64,000 nt of DNA from contig NZ_REFU01000001.1 in assembly GCF_003688915.1 (NCBI RefSeq), positions 3,596,001 through 3,660,000 of the forward strand, read 5' to 3'. This DNA comes from Rhodococcus sp. SBT000017. GTDB lineage: Bacteria; Actinomycetota; Actinomycetes; Mycobacteriales; Mycobacteriaceae. Under the pieces are notes generated by a model, which ran no database searches, had not been told where the DNA came from, and saw only the letters and a list, made by a program, of their open reading frames with translations. This document shows positions 37,835 to 46,815 of the stretch, in pieces. The translations under genes and the position numbers were made by a program. The first letter of the stretch is position 1; every line of letters starts with the position of its first letter.

Positions 37835-39339
37835 CGGCGTAGCAGCACGAAGACGGCAACTGCACTGACGGCCATCAGGCCTGCGCTCGCGCCCGACGCA
37901 AGATTGAAGCCGTCGATGAAAGACGAGTTCGCGACGGCAGTCAACTGCGATGCGAAAGGCTCCGGCAGGTAGTCGGCGACGGCGACGGCACCGCCGATGG
38001 TCTCTCGTGCCGGATCGGCGATCTCTGCAGGCGTCTGCGCGGGGATGGCGTCGTCCATGCGGTGGCGGTAGGCGGTGCTGCCGATCGTGCCGAGGATGGC
38101 GATGCCGACGGCGCCGCCCAATTCGGCTCCGGTTTCGGACAATGCCGATGCCGCACCGGCCTTTTCGGGGGCCGCGGCGGTGAGCACGATGTCGGAGTTG
38201 AGTGTCGAGGCGGCACCTATTCCGAAGGTCAGCACGGCCATGCCGGTGAGCAGTAGCGGCAGTCCCGAGTCGGCGCTGACGAATGCCATTGCCGTGCAAC
38301 CGATGGCGATGGCCAACAGTCCGCCCGCAATGATCGTGCCTGTCCGGATCACCTTGCTCAGCGTCGGTGCGAGCACGGCACCGGCCGCGGCGGCGACGGC
38401 GGGAACGAGCAGCCACAGACCGGCTTCGAGCGGCCCCAGCCCGACGACGAGCTGGAGGTACTGGGAGGCGAAGAGACTGAATCCGGTCATGGCGAAGATG
38501 ACCAGGAACTGCACCACGACCGCTGCACTGAAGGCTCGTTCGGCGAACAGCGTGACGTCGATCAGCGGGTTCGCCGCCTTGCGCTGCCGGAGAACGAACA
38601 GTGTGCCCAACGCCAGCCCGGCCAGCGTGCTGACGGCTGCTGCGGTGTCGATTCCTTCCTGCGCGCCGTGTTTGATGGCGAAGACGATCGAGAGCATCGA
38701 GGCGATCGCGAGCACCACGCTGATCGGATCGAATCTGCCGGGGTCGGCGTCCTTGAACTCGGGGACCAGGAGTGGGGCCGCGACGAACAGCACGATCATG
38801 ATCGGGATGTTGATCAGGAACACCGAACCCCACCAGAAGTGCTCGAGCAGAACACCTCCGATGACCGGCCCCACCGCGGCACCGCCCGCGAAACCGGCGG
38901 TCCACAGGCCGATGGCTTCCTTGCGTTGGGTTGGATCGTGAAACATGTTGCGTATCAGGGACAATGTGCTCGGAGCGATGGTGGCGCCACCGATCCCCAG
39001 TAGTGCCCGCGCCACGAGCAGCATCTCGGGGGAAGTGGAGAACGTCGCGGCGAGTGACGCGGCACCGAAGACGACGGCACCGATCATGAGCAGGGTGCGT
39101 CTTCCGATCCGATCGCCGAGCGAGCCCATCGTGATGAGGAGGCCGGCGAGCAGAAACCCGTAAATGTCGAGAATCCACAGCGTCTGGTTGCCGGTGGGTT
39201 CGAGATCGGCCGTCATGAACGGCAGGGCCAGATACAGCACCGACATGTCCATCGACACGACGAGAATCGGCACCACCAGCACTGCGAGGCCGAGCCAATC
39301 CTTCCTGGTGGCGCGTTGGTCGGTTGCCGTCTGGCTCAC
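37813..39339 (-). CDS. MFS drug efflux transporter, DHA2 (14-helix) type
   Basis: 508-aa proton-driven exporter resembling LfrA/SmvA/QacA-type pumps. Motif A-like LGDRIGRRTLLMIGA near residues 75-90, motif C-like GPVIGGVLLEHFWWGSVFLINIP (positions about 157-180), and about 14 hydrophobic segments. Likely exports cationic or amphiphilic compounds. No regulator is adjacent. It overlaps the cutinase 3' end by 22 nt and is divergent from the small monooxygenase gene at 39439. Confidence 0.9.
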   Translation of the reverse strand: MSQTATDQRATRKDWLGLAVLVVPILVVSMDMSVLYLALPFMTADLEPTGNQTLWILDIYGFLLAGLLITMGSLGDRIGRRTLLMIGAVVFGAASLAATFSTSPEMLLVARALLGIGGATIAPSTLSLIRNMFHDPTQRKEAIGLWTAGFAGGAAVGPVIGGVLLEHFWWGSVFLINIPIMIVLFVAAPLLVPEFKDADPGRFDPISVVLAIASMLSIVFAIKHGAQEGIDTAAAVSTLAGLALGTLFVLRQRKAANPLIDVTLFAERAFSAAVVVQFLVIFAMTGFSLFASQYLQLVVGLGPLEAGLWLLVPAVAAAAGAVLAPTLSKVIRTGTIIAGGLLAIAIGCTAMAFVSADSGLPLLLTGMAVLTFGIGAASTLNSDIVLTAAAPEKAGAASALSETGAELGGAVGIAILGTIGSTAYRHRMDDAIPAQTPAEIADPARETIGGAVAVADYLPEPFASQLTAVANSSFIDGFNLASGASAGLMAVSAVAVFVLLRRQTASAR

Positions 39340-39438
39340 TGTGACTTCCCTTCCCGAATGGACACCTCAGCTTAGGTGGGTCGGGAGTACGTTCGGTGAA
39401 GAAATGTGTGTCTCGCCGAACGAAGGAAACATCACCTC

Positions 39439-39735
39439 ATGACCAACGATCTGAAGGTCGTCGCGAAAATCGTCGCCAAGCCGGATGCCGTCGACGCCGT
39501 GCGAGACGGCCTCGCCGCGCTCGTCGCCGAATCACGCAAGGAAGACGGGAACATCTCCTACGAATTGTTCGAGTCTGCCGTGGAGGCGGGCACCTTCATC
39601 ACCATCGAGGTGTGGAAGTCGCAGGAGGACCTCGACGGTCACATGCAGACCCCGCATCTGCAGCAGGCGCTAAGCGAGTTCGGTGCCCATCTCGCGGCTC
39701 CGCCCGCCATCCATCCGCTCAGACCCGTCGGCTGA
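39439..39735 (+). CDS. Antibiotic biosynthesis monooxygenase (ABM)-domain protein
   Basis: 98-aa YgiN-like ferredoxin-fold protein: LKVVAKIVAKPDAVDAVRDGLAALVAESRKEDGNISYELFES and FITIEVWKSQEDLDGHMQTPHLQQAL are typical. Small quinol monooxygenases or heme-degrading-like enzymes share this fold; activity not predictable. ATG 39439 with GAAGGAA upstream. Its last 66 nt overlap the convergent YhgE/Pip-like gene. Confidence 0.87.
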   Translation: MTNDLKVVAKIVAKPDAVDAVRDGLAALVAESRKEDGNISYELFESAVEAGTFITIEVWKSQEDLDGHMQTPHLQQALSEFGAHLAAPPAIHPLRPVG

Positions 39736-41172
39736 GTCACCCCGCGCGCTGACGTACACGAGCGCCGAGACGGCCAGCAGAGCCGCTGTTGCACCGATCG
39801 CGAGCCAGCCGGTCCCGCTCATCTCGCCCGACGCGATGATGCGGGCACCGGCGGCGGTGTAACTCATCGGCATGAACGCCGCCAGATCGCCCCAGATGGG
39901 TGCAGTCGACGCGTATGCGAAGCCGCAGACGACGACCTGCACCACGAGGGCGACGACGTTGACGATCTGGCCGACCACGGCGCCGAGCACCCGTTGAATC
40001 GCTCCCGCTGCGGCGAGGTATGCCGCGGCGGAGACGATCAGGAAGACACCTGCACCGAGCACGGGCCCGAGGGCCGCATCGGTGGCGAAGGCGAACGCGA
40101 CGGCGGCGCTGATGCCCACCGCGGCGACGGCTGCAACCACCGAGAGCAGTCGTGGGCTGCTGTCCTTGCCGAGTACTCGCACGAGGCTGACGCATCCGAG
40201 GGCTCCGAGAGCCACCAGCGCCGCGATCAGATACGGGGTGGCACCGGTGCCGGTGGACGTCGTGGTGGCCGCGAGATTCTGGTCCGTCGTGGCGTCGTCG
40301 GTCGCGGACGCACCCGGCGGGAGTGCCGCGGAGGCGTCGCGCACGTTGGTGGCGATGCCGCTGACGATTCCCTCGACCGGTCCGACGGCCGTTACGAGTT
40401 GATCGGTACCGGCTTTGAGCTGCTGTCCGCCGTCGTCGAGCTGGCCGAGTCCGTCACGCAGCTGGACGGTGGCGTCGCCTAGCTGCGCCGTGGCACCGAG
40501 GAACTGACTGTTCGGATCGTTGAGTTCGGAGGACAGCTGCTGCGCACCGCCCTTGAGGGTCTGCAGCTGGGCGAGGGTGTCGGGCCCGAACGCCTGCGTG
40601 TTCAGCGTGTCGATGACCCCGCGGATCTCGCCGGAGATGGCGTCGGATCCTGGGTGCGGGAAGCGATCGACCTGGTCTGCGGTGGCGGCGAGTTTCGCGG
40701 TGAAATCGGCCTGCAGAGCGCCGAAGCCGGTGAGCTGGTCGACAACCTGGTCGACGCCACCGCTGATCTGCGACGCGCCGTCCCCGAGCTGACCGATGCC
40801 GTCGCGGTACTGCCCGAATCCGTCGGCGAGCTGAATGGTTCCGTCGTGCGCCTGTGTGATGCCGTCGGCGAGCTGCCCGACGCCGTCGTTGAGCTGCGTT
40901 CCGCCGTCCGTCAGCTGGCCGATGCCGCTGGAGAGAAACGTGATGGGCAGAGATGCGCTGTTCAGGCTGCTCCTGGCCGCGGCCAGAGGATCCGCCGTCT
41001 GCTGGTCCGGTGCCGGTGCCTGCTCCGTGTCGGCGACGACGGTGGTGGTGGACGTGGATTCGCCGCCGAGGTCGTAGCCGGTGCCGAGTGCAAAGGCACC
41101 TACCGCCACCAGAGGAAACGCCAGCGCAGTGAGAGCAACGGCAGGACGTCGGAAGATACGCAATTCACCCAT
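39670..41172 (-). CDS. YhgE/Pip-like membrane protein with QLxDG repeats
   Basis: 500-aa protein. One N-terminal membrane helix (about 12-32), a long extracytoplasmic region (about 70-290) with repeated QLxDGxxQL-type heptads predicted to form a coiled coil, then about six helices (310-475) with the C-terminal domain of the YhgE/Pip family, related to ABC-2-type membrane domains. Pip proteins are phage-infection proteins or ESX-linked factors in firmicutes; role in actinobacteria is unclear. C-terminus overlaps the ABM gene. Confidence 0.82.
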   Translation of the reverse strand: MGELRIFRRPAVALTALAFPLVAVGAFALGTGYDLGGESTSTTTVVADTEQAPAPDQQTADPLAAARSSLNSASLPITFLSSGIGQLTDGGTQLNDGVGQLADGITQAHDGTIQLADGFGQYRDGIGQLGDGASQISGGVDQVVDQLTGFGALQADFTAKLAATADQVDRFPHPGSDAISGEIRGVIDTLNTQAFGPDTLAQLQTLKGGAQQLSSELNDPNSQFLGATAQLGDATVQLRDGLGQLDDGGQQLKAGTDQLVTAVGPVEGIVSGIATNVRDASAALPPGASATDDATTDQNLAATTTSTGTGATPYLIAALVALGALGCVSLVRVLGKDSSPRLLSVVAAVAAVGISAAVAFAFATDAALGPVLGAGVFLIVSAAAYLAAAGAIQRVLGAVVGQIVNVVALVVQVVVCGFAYASTAPIWGDLAAFMPMSYTAAGARIIASGEMSGTGWLAIGATAALLAVSALVYVSARGDSADGSERMDGGRSREMGTELA

Positions 41173-41277
41173 GATGAGTTCGAGGCTAACTGCCAGGTGC
41201 GGCCTCGCCGACCACTCGGTGACCGTCGATGCCCCGTTTCATGCCCTCTACCTGGGAGTTTAAGAGCTCTCTGTGGA

Positions 41278-41874
41278 TTACCGGTTGCGGGGCAGCAGGT
41301 CCCACACATGCTCGGTCTCGTTGACCGAGGAGACGGACCTCGCGCCGCTGCGCGAGAACAGCACACGTGTCACCGAGCAGTAGTCGATCGGAAAGCCGAG
41401 CACCTTCGGGGTCTGCAGAATGTCCTGCAGCAGGATGTTGATCACGCCGCCGTGGGCGAAGAGCGCCACGGTGTCGGTATGTGCGCTCGCCGAGACGATA
41501 TCGCCGACACCGGCCAGAACTCGCTGCCGAAACGCCTGCTCGTCGACCTGCTCGGGCAGATGACCGGCCTTGATGCGATCGAAGGCCTCACGGAACTCGG
41601 TCTTGGCCGACTCGATCGGAACGTAGCCGCCGAAGTCGCGATCGTATTCGGTCAGGCGATCGTCGGGTTCGACTGTCAGACCGAGCCGATCGGCAAGGGG
41701 TTGCGCAGTCTGGACGGCCCGCAGCTGCGAACTCGAGACGACTCGGGAGATCGGGAACCGGGCGACGGCACCGGGCACCCGTAGGGACTGTTCGACGCCG
41801 AGTTCGGCGAGAGCGGGATCGGCCGAGGTCTCCGACCGTTGCGGGAGGGCATGCCGCACCAGAACCAGTTGCAT
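41278..41874 (-). CDS. Histidine phosphatase family protein
   Basis: 198-aa phosphoglycerate-mutase-like phosphatase. Catalytic RHA motif at residues 7-9 (LVRHALP), second His in LFAHGGVINILLQ, Arg in SSQLRAVQTAQPLADRLGL, Glu region RLTEYDRDFGGY. Substrate unknown. Starts 4 nt after the LysR gene end, so may be cotranscribed with it. Confidence 0.9.
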   Translation of the reverse strand: MQLVLVRHALPQRSETSADPALAELGVEQSLRVPGAVARFPISRVVSSSQLRAVQTAQPLADRLGLTVEPDDRLTEYDRDFGGYVPIESAKTEFREAFDRIKAGHLPEQVDEQAFRQRVLAGVGDIVSASAHTDTVALFAHGGVINILLQDILQTPKVLGFPIDYCSVTRVLFSRSGARSVSSVNETEHVWDLLPRNR

Positions 41875-41878
41875 CGAC

Positions 41879-42811
41879 TCACCTAATCACGAGTGTGCGA
41901 CCGCTGCGCAGCACCATCGATCGAAATGCTGCCACCTGACGCGGCGAATCGGCCTGTGGATTCCACACCATGCCGATTCGCCTGCGTGCGGCCGGTTGGG
42001 TGAGTCCGATGTCCACGGTTCCGCCCTCGCCGCCATGCGCACGGATTCGAGGCAGGATGGCTATGCCGAGACCGGCCCCGACGAGTCCGCGCACCGTGTG
42101 GGTGTCCTGCCCCTCGAAGGCGATGCGCGGGCTGAAACCGGCGTCCGCCCACAGCTCATCGCAGATCGACCGCATCCCGAAACCGTGGCCCATCGCGATG
42201 TAGTTCTCGTCGGCGGTGTCGGCGAGATCGACCGATCTGCGTGAGGCGAGGCGATGATCGGCCGGAACCACGAGCATCAGCCTCTCGTCGTAGAGCTGGA
42301 ACGAGTTGTTGTCGGTGTGCTCTGCGCTGAGGGAGACGAACGCCAGGTCCGAGACACCGTCGGCGAGACGGTCGAGGCAGCGTGCACGGGCACCCTGGTC
42401 CAGATCGAACGTGACGGCCGGGTGGTCGACGCGAAACTGCCGGATCAGCGCCGGTACGACGTCCTCGCCCAGGGTGTTCTGAAACGCCACCGCTATTCGG
42501 CCGCGGGCCCGGGCGTCGTGCTCGGTCATGGCGTCGATGCCGGCGTCGATATCGCTCAACGCCCGCTGGAGATAGGGAATCAGCACTCGGCCGGTGCTGG
42601 TGAGCACGATGCCGCGGCCGCGTCGTTCGACGATGTCGACGCCCAGAATCGCTGAGGCTCGGGCGACCTGCCGACTGACGGTGGGCTGTGGAACGCCCAG
42701 GACGTGGGCCGCGTCGGTGATGTGTTCGGTGTCGGCCACCGCGACGAGGGTCGGCAGCAGCGGCAACAGTTCGATGGCTTCCCGGCGCATATCTCGAATC
42801 ATATTGCTCAT
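41879..42811 (-). CDS. LysR-family transcriptional regulator
   Basis: 310-aa regulator: N-terminal winged HTH (about 15-75, ITDAAHVLGVPQPTVSRQVARA) and C-terminal periplasmic-binding-like effector domain from about 100. Divergent from the MFS transporter at 42874 with a 62-nt gap, the usual layout in which the regulator controls the transporter and itself. Effector unknown. Confidence 0.93.
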   Translation of the reverse strand: MSNMIRDMRREAIELLPLLPTLVAVADTEHITDAAHVLGVPQPTVSRQVARASAILGVDIVERRGRGIVLTSTGRVLIPYLQRALSDIDAGIDAMTEHDARARGRIAVAFQNTLGEDVVPALIRQFRVDHPAVTFDLDQGARARCLDRLADGVSDLAFVSLSAEHTDNNSFQLYDERLMLVVPADHRLASRRSVDLADTADENYIAMGHGFGMRSICDELWADAGFSPRIAFEGQDTHTVRGLVGAGLGIAILPRIRAHGGEGGTVDIGLTQPAARRRIGMVWNPQADSPRQVAAFRSMVLRSGRTLVIR

Positions 42812-42823
42812 GTATCGGTTGGG

Positions 42824-42836
42824 TGCATTTCATGCA
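42824..42836. promoter_or_regulatory. Palindrome TGCATTTCATGCA between lysR and MFS genes
   Basis: Perfect 5-bp half sites TGCAT/ATGCA with a 3-nt spacer in the divergent intergenic region. It has the T-N11-A form of LysR-type operators. Function inferred from position. Confidence 0.55.
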
Positions 42837-42873
42837 TTGGACGAATACCGAGAGCGCTTCTAACGTGATCTGC

Positions 42874-44100
42874 ATGACTACGACGCGGCCCGAGGTCCTC
42901 GGATGGGAGGGACACCCCAGGGGATCGCGCGAATACCGCCGGCTCGTGTTGGCGCTGCTGTTCGCCGGAATCGCGACGTTCGCTCAGCTGTATTCGGTGC
43001 AGGGCATCCTTCCGCTCATCGCCGCCAACCTCGATATCACACCGTCGCTGTCCTCGCTTGCGGTCGGACTCGCTACGGTCGGCGTTGCGGTGTCGGTCAT
43101 TCCCTGGTCGGTGGCGGCCGACCGTATCGGTCGAGTCCGGGCCATGACGGCGTCGATCCTCACTGCCACGACATTGGGACTGCTGGTACCGCTCGCGCCG
43201 TCGCTCGAAGTGCTCCTGGTCGTTCGATTCTTCGAAGGTGCGGCGCTGGGCGGTCTTCCGGCCATCGCGATCGCGTACCTCAGTGAAGAAGTCCATCGGA
43301 ATCACACGGCCCTTGCTGCAGCGACGTACGTGTCCGGCACGACGCTCGGCGGACTGCTCGGCCGCATCGTCGCGGGACCCGTTGCGGAATACACCAACTG
43401 GCGTATCGGCACGTTGACCGTGTCGGTGATCGCTGCATTGGCTGCCGCACTGTTCGTCTGGCTAGCACCGAAGCCGCGAACAACTCTGGTGCACAGCCAG
43501 ATTCGTGACCTACCGGGCCGACTCTGGATGAACCTACGTGAACCGGGGATGGCGGCACTCTACGGCCAGGGTTTCCTGCTGATGGGCGGCTTCGTCGCGG
43601 TCTACAACTACCTCGGATTCCGTTTGGAGGCCGTGCCTTTCCGGCTCCCGCAGTCTCTGATCAGCCTGATCTTCGTGGCGTACCTCAGCGGTACGGTGTC
43701 CTCACGGGTAGCGGGCAATCTCGCGACGAAGCACGGCAGGTCGGTGGTCCTCGCCGGATCCACCGCGACGATGATCGCTGGAGTGGCCCTGACGACGGCG
43801 TCGAACCTCGTCGTCATCCTGACCGGCTTGGTGATCCTGACCATGGGATTCTTTGCGGCCCACGCCATCGCGTCGGGATGGACCGGACAGCGTGCAGTCC
43901 ACGGCCGCGCACAGGCAACGTCGCTGTACAACCTCTTCTACTACGGCGGATCGTCGATAGTCGGATGGATCGGCGGAGTCGTGTTCCAGTCCCTGGGATG
44001 GAACGCGTTGGCGCTGTTCGTCATTGCGCTGGCACTGATCGCAGGCATCTGGGCTGCATGCCTGAACGGCCGATTGGCGAAGCCTGTGTCAATAGGTTGA
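42874..44100 (+). CDS. MFS transporter, DHA1-like (YnfM/AraJ type)
   Basis: 408-aa, 12 predicted helices. Motif A-like VAADRIGRVRAMTAS near 72-86 and SGTTLGGLLGRIVAG in helix five region resemble YnfM-type exporters. ATG 42874 chosen; an in-frame ATG at 42823 would place the start in the operator. Substrate unknown; LysR neighbour suggests inducible efflux. Its 3' end overlaps the convergent DUF4190 gene by 12 nt. Confidence 0.88.
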   Translation: MTTTRPEVLGWEGHPRGSREYRRLVLALLFAGIATFAQLYSVQGILPLIAANLDITPSLSSLAVGLATVGVAVSVIPWSVAADRIGRVRAMTASILTATTLGLLVPLAPSLEVLLVVRFFEGAALGGLPAIAIAYLSEEVHRNHTALAAATYVSGTTLGGLLGRIVAGPVAEYTNWRIGTLTVSVIAALAAALFVWLAPKPRTTLVHSQIRDLPGRLWMNLREPGMAALYGQGFLLMGGFVAVYNYLGFRLEAVPFRLPQSLISLIFVAYLSGTVSSRVAGNLATKHGRSVVLAGSTATMIAGVALTTASNLVVILTGLVILTMGFFAAHAIASGWTGQRAVHGRAQATSLYNLFYYGGSSIVGWIGGVVFQSLGWNALALFVIALALIAGIWAACLNGRLAKPVSIG

Positions 44101-44523
44101 AGTGTTTGCGGCAGCGATGGCAAAAATAACGATCGCACCCACGATGATGATGACGAACAGTGCGATCGAGACATACCCGACGATCAGGCCCGCCGTCGCG
44201 AACCCGGATCCGCCTTCTCCGGTGCGCCTGATCTGACCACGTGAAATGTGGCCACACACCACAGCGCAGACCGACGCAACCAACGGGATGAACGTCAGAC
44301 CGAGAATGGCCAACACGAGCGAGACAATCGCCAACGTGTTGGTCGCCGCAGGGGCCTGATACCCGCCGACATAGGGCGCATTCCCGTACTGGGGATTGGG
44401 GTATTGGGGGTTCTGGTACTGCGCGTTCGGATTCTGATAGGGCGGGTACTGCTGCCCGCCGTACGGCTGATCCTTGTTCGCTGCGTCGAACGAATCGCTG
44501 CCTTCACCCTGCGGATAGCCCAT
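44089..44523 (-). CDS. DUF4190-domain membrane protein with Tyr/Pro/Asn-rich N-terminus
   Basis: 144-aa protein. Residues 1-55 are Pro/Tyr/Gln/Asn-rich with PQYxNxxY repeats; the rest has two or three membrane helices with ATNTLAIVSLVLAILGLTFIPLVASVCAVVCGHI and GFATAGLIVGYV, typical of DUF4190 proteins. Function unknown. ATG 44523 chosen over the longer open frame, which would translate the adjacent repeat. Confidence 0.82.
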   Translation of the reverse strand: MGYPQGEGSDSFDAANKDQPYGGQQYPPYQNPNAQYQNPQYPNPQYGNAPYVGGYQAPAATNTLAIVSLVLAILGLTFIPLVASVCAVVCGHISRGQIRRTGEGGSGFATAGLIVGYVSIALFVIIIVGAIVIFAIAAANTSTY

Positions 44524-44592
44524 GGCGGGAGTGTGACACCTCGAGACAGCCGTCGCAACCGTTCTCTCTCGGTCACCCACACCGGTCCCCCG

Positions 44593-44652
44593 AGTCCACT
44601 CGATGTGCCATTGACTGCCGAAAAGGTCACTGAATGTCACATCGAGTGGACT
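44593..44652 (+). repeat. Intergenic hairpin repeat, copy 3 (longest stem)
   Basis: 20-nt arms, AGTCCACTCGATGTGCCATT (44593-44612) and AATGTCACATCGAGTGGACT (44633-44652), complementary except one position. Spacer GACTGCCGAAAAGGTCACTG. Between the DUF4190 gene start and the fabH 3' end. Confidence 0.92.
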
Positions 44653-44704
44653 GCGGGGTTCGGGTGCACTCGGGAATCGGGTGCAGCCGGGTATGGATCG
44701 GCGA

Positions 44705-45709
44705 CTACAGGTTGGGCAGTTTGACTACCTGTCCGGCGTAGGAGAGTCCGGCACCGAAGGCGAGGAGGAGTGCGGTGTCTCCTGCTTTTGCTTTGCCGGT
44801 ACGCAGTAGTTCTTCCATGGCCAGGGGGATCGATGCTGCCGAGGTGTTGCCGGTTTCGGCGATGTCGTTGGCGACCGGGGTGCCGTCGGCGAGGTTCAGG
44901 CTTTTGGCCAGGAGTTCGGTGATGCGGCTGTTGGCCTGGTGGGGGATGAAGGCGTGCAGTTCGTCGGTTTTGATGCCGGCGACGTCGAGGACTCGCTGCG
45001 CGGCTTTGCCCATTTCGAATGCGGCCCAGCGGAAGACGGAGATTCCGTTCATCCGGATCCAGGGTCGCTCGAGGCCTTCTTCGGTGATGTAGTCGTACCA
45101 GTCGGTTGTCTGGACGATGGCGTCGGATTGCGAGCCGTCGGAGCCCCAGACGGCGGGTCCGATCTCGGTTTCGTCGCTCTGTCCGACGACCACGGCACCG
45201 GCGCCGTCGGCGAAGATGAAGCGTGTGGTGCGGTCGTAGGGGTCAGTGGTGACGCTGAGCTGTTCTGCACCGATGACGAGGACGTACTTGGACGTTCCGG
45301 CCTTGACCAGGTCCGATGCAACGGCGAGGGAGTAGCAGAAGCCTGCGCAGCCGGCGCAGATGTCGAATGCGGCGGGCCCCTTGGTGCCGAGTCCGTGCGC
45401 TACTTTCGCAGCTGCTTGGGGTGTCAGTTCGAGATGCGTCGAGGTGGCGACGATGACGGTGTCGACTTGGTCGGCCGTGATTCCGCTGGCCTCGAGGGCC
45501 TTACGACCTGCCGCGATGGACATCTCGACGACGTTTTCCTTGGGATCGGCGAAGCGCCGGTTCTTGATTCCCGAGCGGGTCTGGATCCACTCGTCGCTCG
45601 AGTCGATGAATTCACAGATCTCGTCGTTGGTCACGACTCTCTCGGGGCGGTGAACGCCGAGTCCGAGTAGTTTCGACTGTCGTCCCTGCGTCGTGCTGAT
45701 CGCACCCAT
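44705..45709 (-). CDS. fabH: 3-oxoacyl-ACP synthase III (FabH)
   Basis: 334-aa ketosynthase. It is close in pattern to mycobacterial FabH, which condenses acyl-CoA with malonyl-ACP to start FAS-II elongation toward mycolates. Catalytic Cys in FDICAGCAGF, His in IPHQANSRI, Asn in ETGNTSAAS. ATG 45709 is preceded by GAGAGGA; a TTG two codons upstream is less likely. Stands with an alpha/beta hydrolase and lysX, not with other FAS genes. Confidence 0.9.
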   Translation of the reverse strand: MGAISTTQGRQSKLLGLGVHRPERVVTNDEICEFIDSSDEWIQTRSGIKNRRFADPKENVVEMSIAAGRKALEASGITADQVDTVIVATSTHLELTPQAAAKVAHGLGTKGPAAFDICAGCAGFCYSLAVASDLVKAGTSKYVLVIGAEQLSVTTDPYDRTTRFIFADGAGAVVVGQSDETEIGPAVWGSDGSQSDAIVQTTDWYDYITEEGLERPWIRMNGISVFRWAAFEMGKAAQRVLDVAGIKTDELHAFIPHQANSRITELLAKSLNLADGTPVANDIAETGNTSAASIPLAMEELLRTGKAKAGDTALLLAFGAGLSYAGQVVKLPNL

Positions 45710-45809
45710 CTTCAATTTCCTCTCGTGCTACCGCGCCATCGCCGAGCTTCGGCTCGGGTCTTGGGCTGCGGGCTCGGTGACACACGTTACGTGCGTCGCC
45801 GCGAGGAGT

Positions 45810-46706
45810 TCACACCAGTTCGGCGATGAGGGCTGCGACCTCGGCGGGTTTGTCGATCATGGCGTGGTGATGGGCGGGCATGACGACGGTGAACTCGGCG
45901 CGCAGATACGCGGCGAGCTTGCGTTGAGTCTTGATCCATCTCTTGCCCCACGGGGAGGGTCGGCCGGTGTGGGCTGCGGCGACTATGGCGGGCACATCGA
46001 GTCGGAACTGCTTACGGATGCGGTGGAGTTCGACGGTGAGATCGGGGTAGACGACGTCTTCGACCAGTGCGGCTGCGAGGTAGGTGGGTCGGCGATAGAT
46101 GTCGTCGACCCAGTCGAACGTCTCCTGCGGTGTGCCGTCGGGCGGTGTCGCCTGGTTGAGGACACGGCGCACATGGGGTCCGACCAGCTGTTGCAGACCG
46201 GTCTTGGTGAGCACCGCCGCGATCAGGTGTGCGGTCTCGACGCGTACGGCAGCCGGGATGAAACGTCGGGGATCGGATTCGGCGCTGGAATCGAGGAGCA
46301 GGACTCCGCGGATGCGCGACGGGTACAGGCGGGCGACGGCCTCTGCATAAAAGCCGGCAATCGAATGACCTGCGACGACGGCAGGTTCGGTGACGCCGAG
46401 TGCGTCGAGAACTCCGATGATGCGGTCGGCTTCGCCTCGGACGGTGGGCGTGGCTCCGGCCGGAAGTGGATCGCTGAGTCCGAAGCCGGGTCGGTCGATG
46501 ACCACGACGTGGTGTTCGGCCGCGAGGATGTCGACAGTGTCCTGCCAATCGAACCAATTGCTTCCCAGTCCGCCGCACAGGACGACCGTGGGACCCGATC
46601 CGCGGACGAGAATGTGCAGACGCTGGCCATCGATTTCGACGTACTGCCCGGGCGGATGTTTCACGGGAAACAACGCAGTGGGCTCGGTGCTTGCTGCGCG
46701 ATCCAT
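45810..46706 (-). CDS. Alpha/beta hydrolase
   Basis: 298-aa fold-type hydrolase: LCGGLGSNWFDW oxyanion region, VIDRPGFGLSDP, nucleophile elbow AGHSIAGFYAEAVA, acidic residue near LLLDSSAESD, and C-terminal His in PAHHHAMIDKPAEV. Substrate unknown. ATG 46706 with GGAGA upstream. It lies 109 nt downstream of lysX on the same strand. Confidence 0.88.
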   Translation of the reverse strand: MDRAASTEPTALFPVKHPPGQYVEIDGQRLHILVRGSGPTVVLCGGLGSNWFDWQDTVDILAAEHHVVVIDRPGFGLSDPLPAGATPTVRGEADRIIGVLDALGVTEPAVVAGHSIAGFYAEAVARLYPSRIRGVLLLDSSAESDPRRFIPAAVRVETAHLIAAVLTKTGLQQLVGPHVRRVLNQATPPDGTPQETFDWVDDIYRRPTYLAAALVEDVVYPDLTVELHRIRKQFRLDVPAIVAAAHTGRPSPWGKRWIKTQRKLAAYLRAEFTVVMPAHHHAMIDKPAEVAALIAELV

Positions 46707-46815
46707 GTTCTCTCCAGGGCGATCTGCGTGACGTGATTCCGGTTTTCGCCACTGTTTACAGTCATCTTCCCTGTTTTCTGGCCGACCGTCCACTCGACGG
46801 AGGCAGGCGCGGACG

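Noticed and set aside
44524..44640. Extended N-terminus of the DUF4190 gene
   Set aside because: The extra residues are translated from the hairpin repeat and lack a ribosome-binding site; ATG 44523 fits the family.
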